Shown: piece by piece, positions 21,035-33,628 of the stretch
How the letters are laid out: every line of letters begins with the position of its first letter
Numbering within the stretch: position 1 is the stretch's first letter
DNA from: Hydrangea macrophylla
Lineage: Eukaryota; Streptophyta; Magnoliopsida; Cornales; Hydrangeaceae
DNA: 64,000 bases
NCBI GenBank assembly: GCA_033977485.1
Contig: CM066988.1
Span: 28,376,501 to 28,440,500, forward strand
Direction: 5' to 3'
The notes under the pieces: generated by a model
Databases searched by the model: none
Seen by the model: only the letters and a program-made list of their open reading frames with translations
Told to the model about the DNA's origin: nothing
Program-made: the position numbers and the translations under genes

Positions 21035-23817
21035 TGTCACGCCCCGAAGTAGCAAAATAGGGAAAATTAAATTTCCATTCTGGACCCGAAGATACGTGTC
21101 AAGTGAAGTCACATGATTTTCCACACAAAAACTTAAACATTTAAAAACATAATCCAATACATCTGGAAAATGAAGGTATAACCTTACTAAGTTCAAATAG
21201 TCAGAACCGTTACAATATCAGAGTATGGTCCATAGGATCACAACAGGTCTGGAGACAACATATGGCCAAGTACCCGTTACAAAAGTCTATAGCAATCATA
21301 GGAACATAAACTAGACTATGACAGTCTTCAGTCCTCAGCTGGCGTAAGGATTGGCATCAGCATAAAACTCTCCTCCAGTGTAACCGTCATGTAAGGGGTC
21401 ACCCGCCACATATCCCTCATCAGGGTAGTAGTTATCGTCATAGGCTCCATCACCTGTATAGTCAAACGTTTGCATACCTAGACGTAATATGTCCAGGGCA
21501 TAGCCATCAGCTTACAAGGTCGAGTAATAGGTACTCTGGGTAACATAGTTAAAATAGATTACATCATTAGCATTAAGTACCTTTAACATATGTATCAACT
21601 CATAAAAGTATATATCATTTCTCAATTGTTCTCATCTCTTAATACATCTCTGATTCCAAAACATAACGCATCTCATTATGCTAACTCATCTATCAACATA
21701 TCCATGCTTTGTACATAGCATCTCATAGTCTACAAACCTCTGATTCACCGCCATTTACAGAGGTGAAACCTGACCCTCACCGCAAGTCATGAATCAGTCC
21801 GATGTGACTGTCTGAAACACTTTCCAAAACACAATACATCACTCTATCGACAACTCACCTATCAACATATCCATGCTCTGTATACAACATCTCATAGTCT
21901 ACAAACCTCTGATTCACCGCCATTTACAGAGGTGAAACCTGTCCCTCACCGCAAGTCATGAATCAGTCCGATGTGACTGTCTAAAACACTTTCCAAAACA
22001 CAATACATCACTCTATCGACATATCAATGCTCTCGCCCCATAGTCTAACAAACATCTGGTTCACCGCCATTTACAGAGGTGAAAACCTGCCCTCACCGCA
22101 AGTCATGAACCAGTCCGATGTTGACTGTCTGAAACAAAACACAATATATCTCACTATGCCACGACTGACACATTCTGTTAACAAAACCTCCGTTTCACCG
22201 CTATTCAGAGGGTATACCTTCCCTCCCCGCACGACGTGAACACGGTCCAATTGTTAACCTAACCCACATCACCTAGTCAACTAACCTCTGGTTTACCGCT
22301 ATTACAGAGGTGAAACCTGTCCCTTACCGCAAGTCATAAACCAGTCCGATGTGACTGTCGGTCATACTGACCCAAATCCTAATACTAAAACAAACCCACG
22401 ACTTTCCCATGTGGCTACCTAACATAAATAGAATAACTGACCATCAAAACCCAAACCAAACTTGGTTTAACACGTATACGTTCCTCACTTAATAATTACC
22501 TCAAATGTACAACAGCTTAAGCCCTTGACTTCTCATAGTAAACATTAGCAATCATCATGTTATTCTCTTTATTAACGCAGTTCAATCATCATAAAAGGTT
22601 TGGAATAATAAGATAACATCATTATAAACATGGTATAACAACATTTTAAATATCATCATAGAATGAATCAAACATTGTTATCACATAACTGCAATCAATC
22701 AAAACTAGAATGAAATATTAGACATCGTGTATGATTCTAGTAAAAATAGGGCATAGGGGTATTTTGGTCATTTTCTAGTTTATAAGTCATGATCTGAAAA
22801 AGTTACGTGAGATCAAATAAATAAGTATTCATGTTATAAGTTAAGAGTTTTCGATCCTCATTAAGAATCCATCTCGATTCCAGTCGTATTTGAAAATACC
22901 ATTTTATCGTATTTATACCGTATTTGAAAAACCAGAATACCATATTTATACTATACCATAATACTATATTTATACCGTATTATACTATATTAGAATACCC
23001 TATTTATACCGTATTATACTATATCATAATACCATATTTATACGTATATAAAAATATAAATACGCAATATAATATGTATAAACATCACATAATTAATATG
23101 AATCATAATTATAATCATATGTGCATAACAAAGTGTAATATAAATAGCTGAGTGAGTTGGAGACTCACCTAAATTCGCAGAATAATAATGCCGAGAAAAC
23201 CCGAAGAATCTTCGAATATAAAATTCCGGCTTCAAATATCGTTCTTGGTGTTCTTGGTGTATTAGGTGTGTTCTTGGTGTTCTTGGTGTTTGTGTGTGCG
23301 TGCTTGGTGTTCTTGGTGTACTAGGTGTGTTCTTGGTGTTTTTGGTGTTTGTGTGTGCGTTCTTGGTGTTCTTGGTGTTTGTGTGTGCGTTCTTGGTGTT
23401 CTTGGTGTACTAGGTGTGTTCTTGGTGTTCTTGGTGTTTGTGTGTGCGTTCTTGGTGTTCTTGGTGTTTGTGTGTGCGTTCTTGGAGATGTGTAAGCATT
23501 ACGATGACTTCTCAACCTCATAAGTCTCAAGATAAAATGTAATGGAATGGTCCCATATATGTAGGAACCAAGGAGGGACCTTACCTTGCAATTACCAAGA
23601 GTTAAAGGTTCGAAGGATAATTATTTCCTTAGAGCATGTTTGGTTGGAAAATCATAACTGGTCTAAATATACCAGATATTCACAAATCTGCTAAATTTCT
23701 AGTTCTAAAAATTCTGAAAATTTATAATCGAGTTCTATAAATACTGAATATTATAATAACAACATAAAAACACTAATCATCTAGGGAAATAAATATTTAA
23801 AAATAGCGGGTATTACA
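21035..23817 (-). repeat. Element B 5' LTR
   Basis: 2783 bp, from TGTCACGCCCC at 21035 to GGTATTACA at 23817. Internal arrays correspond to those of the 3' LTR: hairpin repeats at about 21735-22365, AT-rich repeats at 22895-23045, minisatellite at 23241-23484, TATA region at 23552-23565. The seven-base length difference from the 3' LTR is mostly in the arrays. By eye the two differ by about one to two percent. Confidence 0.9.
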
Positions 23818-23822
23818 TATTC

Positions 23823-24182
23823 GATCGATCGAAAAACTCTCGATCGATTGAACTTCTGGGTTATTCGATCGCTTGAGAAAAGTTTGATCGATCGAGACCT
23901 CGATCGCTTGAGAGGACCTCGATCGATCGGGAGTCAGTTTTCAACTTTTAATTGTCTTCATTAAAGCCAAGCACTTCCTTTTCATCATGCTCCTCAATTA
24001 GTCACACAACGACAGTAATCTGCAAAAATCACAGCTAAACCACACAACTTATCATAAATTAATCATAATGTGTAGAACTGGCGTTGTAATCCAAACTGCA
24101 GATATATGGGGAAATTGTGAACTAAATTATTGTGTTTTCTTCTTTTAGCGCAGTTGTATTCTACAAATACACACGCTTGTCA
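23823..24182 (-). repeat. Element A2 3' LTR, second part, with upstream motif cluster
   Basis: This 360-bp piece matches 59044-59403. It carries six motif copies at 23823-23932 (for example TTGATCGATCGAGA, CTCGATCGCTTGAG) and ends in CGCTTGTCA. With 12051-13330 it totals 1640 bp, identical in length to the 5' LTR. The motif cluster is now 10.5 kb from the TATA box it belonged to. Confidence 0.9.
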
Positions 24183-24195
24183 CAACCCCCAACTA
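24183..24195 (-). other. Element A2 polypurine tract
   Basis: Minus-strand TAGTTGGGGGTTG abuts the start of the 3' LTR (TGACAAGCG), as expected for the plus-strand primer of reverse transcription. Confidence 0.7.
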
Positions 24196-26348
24196 GCGAG
24201 TTGCTAGTCCCTAGCAATAAAGCGAAAATAAAACAAGCTAACTACTGCTACAATGACTAAAAAAAAATAAATAAATAAAACTAAAGCAAACTAACCTAAT
24301 TAGAAAGAGACACTACCTAACTCACTTTCGCAGGAATCGCGGTTGCATTTAGCAATTGCACCAAGCCGTTAAGCCCCTAGGTTCCCCTAGTGGACGAGTG
24401 TTGTCTCGTGAGGGTTTGTAGTGAATATACCCACAAAATTCTCAATTTTTAAGAGCAAAAAGATATAGAAAAACTTATAAACATTTCTTCCTATTTGGCT
24501 ATCAATTTAGCTCTACAAAACATATCAACCTCATACAAACCATGAAGAAATCCACATGTTCCTCTTGTCACCGAGATAAATATACATATGCATTCCATTC
24601 ATGTATCCGTGTGTGTGAGAAGATAACAGCTATGCATTCAACTTAGTTTAGAGTTGTTTAGACTATCATACTCTTAGAACTCATAGCTTCAACTCAATTC
24701 TCACATGGGTCACGCTCTACAATGAACATCTCACAGAAACTGGTTTAATAATGATCGCTCATGATGTGAAACTTTAATAAGAGTGATGTTCTGGCTACTA
24801 GTGTTTCACACCTAACTCGATAAAGGACGAACATTTAGAGTGTATAGTCTCATGAAAGGAATACTACTTACTAGAGGAGCGAAATACCGTGGATACTCAA
24901 ATTACACGTTCATATTCAAACCAAGTTGTTAAAAATCATTAAGACTTCGACTTTTCAGCTTTTATGTAGTAGGGTGGAGATAAGAGGGGCAAGAATTGCA
25001 CATCCTTAGCATGTGATAGTGACTAGTTTAATTCTTCTTTATTCCAACCATCCTCATATCTCATATAAATTTATTTCTTTTTACTCTTCCTTCCTTCCTT
25101 TTTTTTTTTTATATACACATATATCCAACATCTCCTTGCATATTTTCTTTTTATACCATCCTCCCCACAACTACTCCTTTCTCGTCACATACTTCACCGA
25201 TTTTAATCACATTAGGTGTGCAATCAAGTTTATAGAGGTTAAAGTATCAGATGAAGGGTTTTAGGCTTTTATATTGGCAATATTTAATCGGTGTGGGGTT
25301 AAGAGATTCTTGGATGTTGATACAGGTATATGAAAAAGGTAAGGAATGAATAACGAAGGCTTAAATCATTTTTCTTAACTTCTAAGTTTTAGCACTTCAG
25401 TGTTCATTGAGTTTAGTTGGTAGATCCTGAACGTTCTCCTCTAATAAACAGCCTAGATGAAGAATTTGAGACTATTCAACGAATTTAAAATATATTCAAA
25501 AAGAACAATTCAAATTTATTGTGATAAGTCCCTCAGAATTGAAGTTTGGGCTCAAAAGCTCACTAAGGGTCATTAGTTTCCACTATTTACTCCTCAAAGC
25601 ATAACAGTCGTATTAACTCTTATTTAGGTTTTCAGCATAGCTATTAATGTGTGCAAATGGATGTTGGATACAAGACTGGTCAACATATGCATTCGTCTTA
25701 GTGACACTAGAAAAACGCGTGAATGTAATTCATAAAAGGATGAGATTAACATGAATGTATCATTGCTTGATAACAGCTAAATAAAATTGAACAGTCACAA
25801 TTATTCTACCAATTTAATTCAAAAATCTTGTTAATAGTTTTTTTTTTCTTTTTTCTTTTTTTCTTTTTTTTAATAAAAATGGAGAGTGTACGATGTTTGG
25901 AATTGAAAGAGCGATCCAGATTGCTAAGTAAATAAAAATGCACAGGTGATTATCTATCTATATCCCACCCCCAACTGAAAATAGCGATGACCTCAGAAGT
26001 TGATGTTAAAAAAAAAATAGAGAGATAGCACCTGAAATAGCATCAGAAGAATCGTAACAGTAACAACCTGTACAGGAAGCATACAATCTCCAAGCAACCA
26101 AGATCAAACGAAAGATATACAAAGGTAAAATAAGCGTATGATCTTATAAAAGATATCACTAGAAAGATAAGCCAATGCAGATGACAGAAATAGTGAGAAA
26201 ATGTAACCAAACCTAAACAACCACCAAAACCAAAATACACATATAAGCCACAGAACTAAAATCCAAAAGACATAAGTGGAGAGCAGAGAGATATAAATAA
26301 GAAAAAGCAATTACAACAAAACTCTCCAAACACTCTCCAAATCAAGAC
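24196..26348 (-). other. Element A2 non-coding 3' region
   Basis: About 2.1 kb with no recognisable domain. It contains T-rich and C/T-rich runs (25080-25125, 25838-25872). A short hydrophobic minus-strand frame at 26310-26104 follows the stop of the post-pol gene but lacks any supporting motif. Confidence 0.6.
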
Positions 26349-28144
26349 CTAAACATCCTCCGCAACATCTGATAATATCTCTATCGGCGCATCGGAGGTA
26401 TCCTCAACTCCACCCTCAGCAACAGTACTAGCCGTCGCCAGGTCACTCTCAGTGATGATTGGAGGTGGTGGAAGTGGAGCCTCCGCAGAAGGTGGTACCG
26501 CTGAAGCAGATGGTGTAATAGGATCAGTATGTGGCAGTGGGGTCGCAGAGGTGGATGGATCTGTAGTAGGATGTGCAGTAGGGGGAGTAATGGTAGGTGG
26601 GTCAGTGGTAGCAGGTGCTGTAACAGGAGTAGCGTGAGGTGGAGGTGCACGTAAGGACTGATCAACCCCCAGCTGAATCAAGATAGCCTCAAGACATGTC
26701 GTCATGTGGGCTACCCGGCCCTCGAGTCTGATCCGAGCCTCTCTCTCCTCCAGTAATAACTCATGAACCGTCGGGAGAGGCACAGAGGACGAAGACTCTC
26801 CCTGGGCCTGAGTTTGAGTCTGAGATCGCTATCTCAGCTCAAACTGTGCAACCTCCACCAGAGGATCAACCTCATCGTCAGAATCAAGCTCCTCAGCTTC
26901 TGTCGACGTCCCTGAAGCTTCACCCTCTGTATCGGTGCCATCAGCTCTCCTTCTCTTCTCTCCAACTTTCGCTTTCCCTTTACCCTTCCTTTTCCTCCTC
27001 TGAGCATCAGAACGGCGAGAAGCTATCTTGCTAAATTGACTACGAGCCTGAGAGGTCGCATCATCTGGTAAGGGAAGGAGGCCAGCCTGCTCGATCACCC
27101 TGTGAATGGCCCAAGCACCTTTCAGGTGCTTCTTGGCAGCAATGTAGCGAGTGGGGTGCCTCATAAAGTCGATGTATAGGCGAGGCAAACAGACCGAAAA
27201 CCCCATCCCTATGGCATATAAAACATGGGCATTCCAGGCAGCAATCTTCTCCAGGTAGGAGGTCACCAATAGGCAGTTGCTCAAAGCAAGGTGGAGCATA
27301 TGATAATTATCAGTCAAATAAACGTCAGCAATAAGGGCCGTACCATCCCAGCTCGCTATTGCACCTCTGGTAAGCTCTCGGATAATAGCAGTGGATGAGA
27401 GCACTGGCGTGCCAGCACGGTGCGGGCATACACAATCGGGCACCTCCGGGACCCCTAGAGCAGCTGAGACGGTAGCCGGACTGAACACAATCTCCCGGCC
27501 GTGAAAGAATGATCGTAGTCTGAATGCGGCATCGGGATCTCGAATCATCGTCGCACAAGCTGTGCAGATCCATGAAAGATTCACTCTCTTTGCCTGAGAG
27601 AGCAAATCGTACCAATATGGCATGGCTCGGATGCGGGCGAGATACCAGGGAGTAGTGAGCCATGCCGTCTCAAGTGGTCGCTCTATCATGACCTTCCTGG
27701 ACTGGAAGTAGCGTGTGAACCACTGGCGGTCGGGAGTATTTCGGAAGCCATGATGTGGGACTGGGTCAGGAATGGCTAGGTCAAAAGGCTTCTCCCTGTG
27801 ATACCCTGTAATAGGGTTCATTGCGAGGATCCTGAAATGAAAAAGGAAAGAAACGGTCAATTAAAACAGAAAACTAAAAGGAAAATAGAAAACTGCCACT
27901 GTCATAGTTCGAGCGATCGAACATTTCTCGATCGATCGAACTATGCGAATCTGCGATTGCTCGAACCCTCTCGATCGATCGAGCACAGAGATGCGGCAGT
28001 AACGATAAACTAGAACAGAAGAGCAAAGAGAACAACGAAACAAGGTCAAGACTAAAAAGAGAATGGTCAAACGACCAATATGTGGCACCCCTAACAAGAT
28101 TCGAATAGGAAAATTAGAAAGAGGGGGTGACTCTGGATCTTACC
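26349..28144 (-). pseudogene. Element A2 post-pol gene 2, Athila ORF / plant transposon protein type
   Basis: A split gene on the element's sense strand. A non-coding leader exon ends at 28144 in CCCGAG before GTAAGA. The intron (28143-27832, 312 nt) ends in TTTTTCATTTCAG. The start codon is at 27821, ten bases into the second exon. The protein begins MNPITGYHREKPFDLA and has about 250 residues of a compact domain resembling the putative plant transposon or Athila ORF-1 families (family assignment from memory). A Lys/Arg-rich tract (RRKRKGKGKAKVGEKRRR), a possible nuclear signal, and an acidic tail follow. Codon 331 is TAG (26831-26829). The open frame continues to 26349 with a Pro/Thr-rich end, giving 490 residues if read through. 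The role is unknown; this is the slot of the env-like gene in Athila elements, but no clear membrane segment is present. Confidence 0.7.
27908..27983 (-). repeat. Motif cluster inside the post-pol gene 2 intron
   Basis: Four copies, TTCGAGCGATCGAA, CTCGATCGATCGAA, TGCGATTGCTCGAA and CTCGATCGATCGAG, within 76 bp of the intron. It lies downstream of the internal promoter, mirroring the second, downstream clusters in the A1 and A2 LTRs. Confidence 0.75.
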
Positions 28145-28328
28145 TCGGGTGAAATCGTCGAGAGGGGGATGAGGGTGAGAGTGGTGACGACGAGGTTAGA
28201 CCGGGAGTCCTCAGAAATGGTGTGGTGGTGGGGAGGGGTGTGAGAATCGCCCCACGTCGCACTGTCGCCGATCGCTCGTGGGGAGGAGAAGATGAAAAGA
28301 ACTGATGAAGTGTACGCTGGAAGCCTCG

Positions 28329-28452
28329 TTTAAATACAAGTCTCGATCGATCGAGATGTGTTCGAGCGATCGAACATTCGATCGATTGAGATGTTTCAAG
28401 CGCTCGAGAAAGTGATACGTTCGATCGATTGAGAAACTTTCGATCGATCGAA
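28329..28452 (-). promoter_or_regulatory. Internal promoter of A2 post-pol gene 2
   Basis: Read on the minus strand, six motif copies (28452-28342, for example TTCGATCGATCGAA and CTCGATCGATCGAG) are followed within ten bases by TATTTAAAC (28336-28328). A C/T-rich leader comes next (CTTCATCAGTTCTTTTCATC), and then the leader exon and GTAAGA donor at 28143. Motif cluster, TATA and spliced leader together look like an independent transcription unit inside the element. Confidence 0.6.
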
Positions 28453-28783
28453 CCTAGATTTTTCAAAACTTCACAGAATGGAAGAATTAAGTACCCCCAC
28501 TGATTTAAGTTATTCTGGACATACAGTAAAAAATGATAAACAAAACTGTGATAGGACATGTAAGCCAACAACTCATCCTCATAATAGAAAATTGCAATTT
28601 TTATTTAAATAAAACTTTATAATAGCATCCATATTGCAAAATTATTGCCCCCAACTGGTATTTAAGGCCTTATTTAACTAAAGAAAATGAAAATAAAACT
28701 GGAACTAATAATGTTATTGTCTAGGATTACACTTCAATTGCTTAAATACTGATGAAAAGACAAAACACAATTGAAGTGGGACA

Positions 28784-29722
28784 CTAATCATCTAGCAAGA
28801 AGATTCCTTCTTCCACCATTGCTTCATTCCCCGCTAAATCTTCGCATGTGGAGTCCAAACAGGATGATTCCCTTTCCCAGAATAGTCGGAAAGCAGCCAG
28901 GACATCATCGAGCAAGTCTGATCTCTCTAAGGAATTGAAAGCCCATGCATGAGGTGATCCCGTTGGAGACACGGATAATGGAGTGGAATTGTGCAACAGA
29001 CTTTCCTCTTGCAGTGGAGTATCTGGGGACCTTATGTATGGTCCAAAGCCATGAAAAAGTTGATGTGGCAGGAAGATCGGTGGTACCGGTGGATGCATAG
29101 TGACAATCCTGACAAGGGAAAGACCAAATGAAAACAACAAAAAAGAAAAAGAATTAAATAGGACTAAAGGAAACGACAACAGAAAGAAATAACTAAATAA
29201 AGAAAACAAGAGAAAGACAAGTGACAACGAATTAACCTCACTATTGGCATGAGACACCCATGTGCACTAGCAGGAAGTGGGCACTGAAGCCGAAACAGCA
29301 AATAGCTCAGGTGCACATAAATGTAAGGAACCACTGCGATGACAAGGAAGTCATCAACAAAGGTGAAAATGGCATTGTGGCGTTCAGGCACCACATCTTG
29401 GAGGTCCTCTTCTTCCCATGGCTCCTACATGGAATCATTTTCCCACTGTTCTAAGAGAGCATCATCCACTTCTCCAATAGCGTACCCTTCAGGCTCTCCT
29501 TCTTCTCCAGAAAGGTCCATATGCTCAAAGGGGTTAATTTGGAGGAGAGCAGGATCATAAGGAATGTATCAATAGGTTAGATCTACAACATCATCTGCCC
29601 CTGGTCCTTGATAAGGAGATAAGCAGAATGCTATCTTGTCAACAGTCCAAGGTGGGTTCGGATATTCAAAATCAGCCCATGACCCTATAGAATGAACGTC
29701 GTCATCCCGCATATTGAAAAGC
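28784..29722 (-). pseudogene. Element A2 post-pol gene 1, acidic protein of unknown family
   Basis: A split reading frame not recognised as any family. An acceptor (CCCTATGCAG) precedes exon 1 at 29722, with ATG at 29712. Exon 1 runs to 29237; the intron 29236-29109 (128 nt, T-rich) begins GTTAAT and ends CCTTGTCAG. Exon 2 runs 29108-28784. Splicing keeps the frame and would give about 266 residues, rich in Asp and Glu (VDDALLEQWENDS, PWEEEDLQDVV, LDSTCEDLAG). Two stops interrupt exon 1: TGA at 29571-29569 and TAG at 29427-29425. The upstream acceptor suggests a spliced subgenomic RNA from the LTR promoter. Function unknown. Confidence 0.5.
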
Positions 29723-29866
29723 CTGCATAGGGTAGATAATATGCAATAGCAGATTAGAATTGGAATCACATGTAGAGAAAGCTAGAAAGAATTAAAGATT
29801 GAAAATGAAAAACATCAGAAGTAAAGATATACAACAACAATGTGAAGAAACGCTTAACATTTGAGA

Positions 29867-32800
29867 TCAAGAGTAGTTGGGTTCATCCAGTTGGATGAAC
29901 TCAGCCTCTGTTTGGAAGTTCTCCAAGAACGGTTTTAGCCTTTGTCCATTGACCTTGAAAACTGAATTGTTCTTGGGGTTTATTAGCTCAACCGCCCCAT
30001 GTGGAAAGACAGATTTAACTGTGAATGGTCCTGTCCACCGGGATCAGAGTTTGCCTGGGAAAAGGTGGAGGCGAGAGTCGTACAGCAAGACTTTCTGCCC
30101 CGGCTCGAATGATTTACGACAAATTATTCTATCGTGGTGAGCCTTCAACCTTTCCTTATGTAATCGAGCATTGTCGTATGCATCTCGACGTATTTCTTCC
30201 AATTCGGCCAATTGGAGTTTTCGAAGATGCCCTCCCTCTTTAATATCAAAGTTCAATGAGTCAGTCGCCCAATAAGCTTTGTGTTCGATTTTGACAGGGA
30301 GGTGACATGCTTTTCCGTAAACTAGCCTATACGGAGACATTCCCAGATTCGTTTTGAAAGCCGTGCGGTAGGCCCATAATGCATCAGTCAGTTTGTAAGC
30401 CCAATCCTTCTGGTTGAAACTAACCGTCTTTTCAAGAATATGCTTAATTTCTCAGTTAGCCAACTCTGCTTGCCCATTTGTTTGTGGATTGTAGGCGAGA
30501 GCAATTTTGTGATTGACCCCATATTTCTTGAGGAGTGACTCCAAAGGCCTATTGCAGAGATGCTTGCCTTGGTCACTTATTAGGGCTTTTGGGGTTCCAA
30601 AACGCGATAGAATGTGTTCCTTAAGAAAGGACATCACTATTTTGTGGTCATTACGTCTTGTTGATATTGCTTCCACCCATTTTGACATATACTCCATAGC
30701 TAGGAGTATGTATTCATAATTATTAGATTTAGGGAACAGGCCCATAAAATCTATGCCCCAACAATCGAATATTTCAATCGTGATAATAGGGGTTAAGGGC
30801 ATGGAGTTCCTTTTTGAGATTGTACCAAGCTGTTGACAGCGTTGGCACGTTTTGCAGAAAGCATAAGCGTCCTTGAATATGGTGGGCCAATAAAATTCGC
30901 TATGTAAGACTTTTTGTGCGGTCTTTTGAGAAGAAAAATGGCCACCACACGCTTCAGAGTGATAGGAGGCTAAAATTAAAGTTATATCCTCATTAGGGAC
31001 GCAACGTCTGATGACCTGATCAGCACAATACTTGAATAAGTACGGGTCATCGAAGAAGAAATAACGTGCGAAAGAGAGGAACCGCTTCCTATCTGGTTTG
31101 GACCAATGACTTGGGGTTTCTCCCGTGGCAAGATAATTTACTATATCAGCGTACCAGGGCAAACCCGAAACAGTCATCAGCTGCTCATCTGGGAATTCGT
31201 CTTTTATCGGTGTGGGTTCAGTGTTGTCAACAAAAGTTAACTGAGATAAATGGTCAGCGACCACATTCTCTACTCCCTTTTTATCTTTAATTGTTATATC
31301 GAATTCTTGGAGTAGGAGTATCCAACGGATAAGCCTTTGTTTTGCATCTTTTTTAGAAAGCAGGTACTTGAGGGCCGAATGGTCCGTAAAACAGACGATT
31401 GGAGACCTTATCAGATATGACCTGAATTTGTCCAACGCGAAGACTATTGCCAGGAGCTCTTTTTCAGTAGTTGTATAGTTCATTTGAGCTTCGTTTAACG
31501 TCCGGCTGGCATAGTATATCACATGAGGCTTATTATCCTTCCTCTGCCCTAGCACTGCGCCTATGGCGTAGTCACTAGCATCGCACATTAACTCAAATGG
31601 CAAACCCCAGTCGGGTGCCTGTATTATCAGTGCAGAGGTAAGGTGTTCCTTTAGTGCGTCAAAAGATGTTTGACAGTTATCTGACCACTCGAAAGGTGCA
31701 TCTTTGACTAAAAGTTGGCATAGTGGTCGGGAGATTGTACTAAAGTTTTGGATAAAGCGACGATAAAATCCCGCATGCCCCAGAAAAGATCGAATGTCTT
31801 TGACTGTACGAGGGACAGGTAGATTCGAGATTATATCGATTTTAGCTTTATCAACCTGGATACCTTTATCAGAAATGATGTGGCCGAGGACAATTCCCTT
31901 GGTCACCATGAAGTGACACTTTTCCCAATTTAATACTAGGTGTTTGTCCTCGCATCTTGCTAGCACACGTTCAAGATTGTTTAAGCAATTTTCAAAACTA
32001 TGGCCAAACACAGAAAAATCGTCCATAAAGACTTCGAGTATTTGTTCGACCATGTCGCTAAAGATGCTTAACATGCACCGCTGAAAGGTAGCAGGTGCAT
32101 TGCATAAGCCAAATGGCATACGACGGTAAGCGAAAGTACCGAATGGACACGTGAACGTAGTCTTCTCCTGATCTTCAGGAGCGATTTCAATTTGGTTATA
32201 CCCACTGTATCCATCCAAGAAGCAGTAGTACTTGTGACCCGCTACTCGTTCTAGCATTTGATCCATGAAAGGTAAGAAAAAATGGTCTTTTCGGGTCACG
32301 GTGTTTAGTTTTCGGTAATCAATACACATCCTCCATCCCGTGGGAATGCGTGTTGATACTAATTCACCATCTTTAATCGGTATGACCGTTATGCCTGCCT
32401 TCTTTGGCACTACCTGGGTTGGACTAACCCAAGGACTGTCAGATATTGAATATATGATCCCAACATCAAGTAGTTTTAGCACTTCCTTTTTGACTACTTC
32501 TTGTATGTTGGGATTTAGACGCCTTTGCATTTGTCGCGAAGGTTTAGCGTCTTCCTCCAAATATATCTTATGGGTGCACACAGACGGGCTTATGCCTTTG
32601 AGGTCGGCAATAGTCCATCCAAATGCTCCCTTATGTTGTTTTAACACCTCGATTAACCTATCCTCTTGTTCAGAGTTTAAAGTAGATGAGATTATGACAG
32701 GATAAGTTTTCTCAGTCCCTAGGTAAGTGTATTTGAGCTCTTTTGGAAGCTCCCTTAATTCCAATTCGGGAAACTGCATGTTCGAGGGCATAACTAGCTT

Positions 32801-33628
32801 CATTTTAGGAGGCAGTGGTTCATATGGTGTTACCCACATGCATTCATCTTTATCCTCCTCTAGCATATCCATCATGAGGCAAGTGTGATTTAAAGCAGCA
32901 TCCAATGGAGTGGACTCTTTAGGTTGATAGATAGCATCAAATTGTGACACCACTACCTCCAAAGGATCTTTGTAATCGATGAAATCGGCCTCATCTTCTA
33001 TAACCGTGTCGATGTAATTCACTTCCTCCTCATCATCGTATTCTTCAGGTCGGGGATTTGAGAAAATTTTGACATTTAACGTCATATTCCCGAATACAAT
33101 AGTCATTATACCACTTCTCACTTTTATTGTGGCATCTATTGTGTTTAGGAACGGACGTCCAAAAATAACCGGGATTTGTGAGCCTGGGTTGGACACAGGT
33201 TCGGTGTCTAAGATGACAAAATCGACCGGGAAGATAAATGAGTCTATTTGAACAAGGACGTCTTCCAAAACTCCTCTTGGGTATTTAACAGACCTATCTG
33301 CCAATTACAATGCAACTCGGGTGGGTTTGTATTCACCTAACCCTAGTTGTTTATAAACCGAGTATGGCAGAAGGTTTACGCTAGCTCCTAGGTTGAGGAG
33401 TGCGTTGTCTATCTTTTGATTCCCAATTTAACATGAGACAGTGGGAGTGCCAGGGTCTTTGAGTTTAGGAGGCAATTCATTTTGAATAATTGCACTTGCT
33501 TGGCAAGCGACGTAAGCGTATTTCTTCACACTTTGCCTCCTTTTGACCGTACATAAGTCTTTGAGATACTTAGCGTAGGCCGGCACTTGTTTTATAGCAT
33601 CAAGGAGTGGGAGATTGATTTTAACTTA
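29867..33628 (-). pseudogene. pol: Element A2 pol: protease, RT, RNase H, integrase (broken)
   Basis: Athila-type pol. The protease part (33628-33308) contains NLGASVNLLP, where the catalytic Asp is now Asn, and has TAA codons at about 33431 and at 33307-33305. From 33304 a 950-codon frame is open. RT shows MCIDYRKLNTVTRKDHF, MPFGLCNAPATFQRCM and catalytic FMDD in VFMDDFSVFG. RNase H has CDASDYAIGAVLGQRK and FTDHSALKYLL. Integrase has GIDFMGLFP, LISDQGKHLC and NGQAELAN. TGA at 30451-30449 and TGA near 30043 interrupt the integrase C-terminus, both fitting CGA-to-TGA. The last codons (QLDEPNYS) end at TGA 29869-29867. Confidence 0.9.

Larger units (their letters stand above)
13331..23817 (-). 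mobile_element. Element B: Tekay/Del-like chromovirus (Ty3/gypsy)
   Basis: A complete 10.49-kb element on the minus strand, with LTRs of about 2.78 kb, an initiator-Met-type primer site, gag with two zinc knuckles, protease, RT, RNase H, integrase and a C-terminal chromodomain-like region. Long LTRs and this domain order fit the Tekay/Del chromoviruses. Nonsense codons (gag codon 10, three in the integrase N-terminal region) and a 14-bp tandem duplication make it non-autonomous. It sits inside the 3' LTR of A2, exactly between that LTR's TATA region and its upstream motif cluster. Confidence 0.92.

Noticed and set aside
26104..26310. Hydrophobic minus-strand frame after post-pol gene 2, reminiscent of an envelope membrane segment.
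   Set aside because: It is short, in AT-rich sequence that yields hydrophobic residues by chance, has no signal or partner domain, and is separated from the upstream gene by a stop.
30452..33304. Possibility that the RT-bearing segments are endogenous pararetrovirus copies.
   Set aside because: Integrase, LTRs, tRNA primer sites and target duplications are present throughout, which identifies LTR retrotransposons instead.
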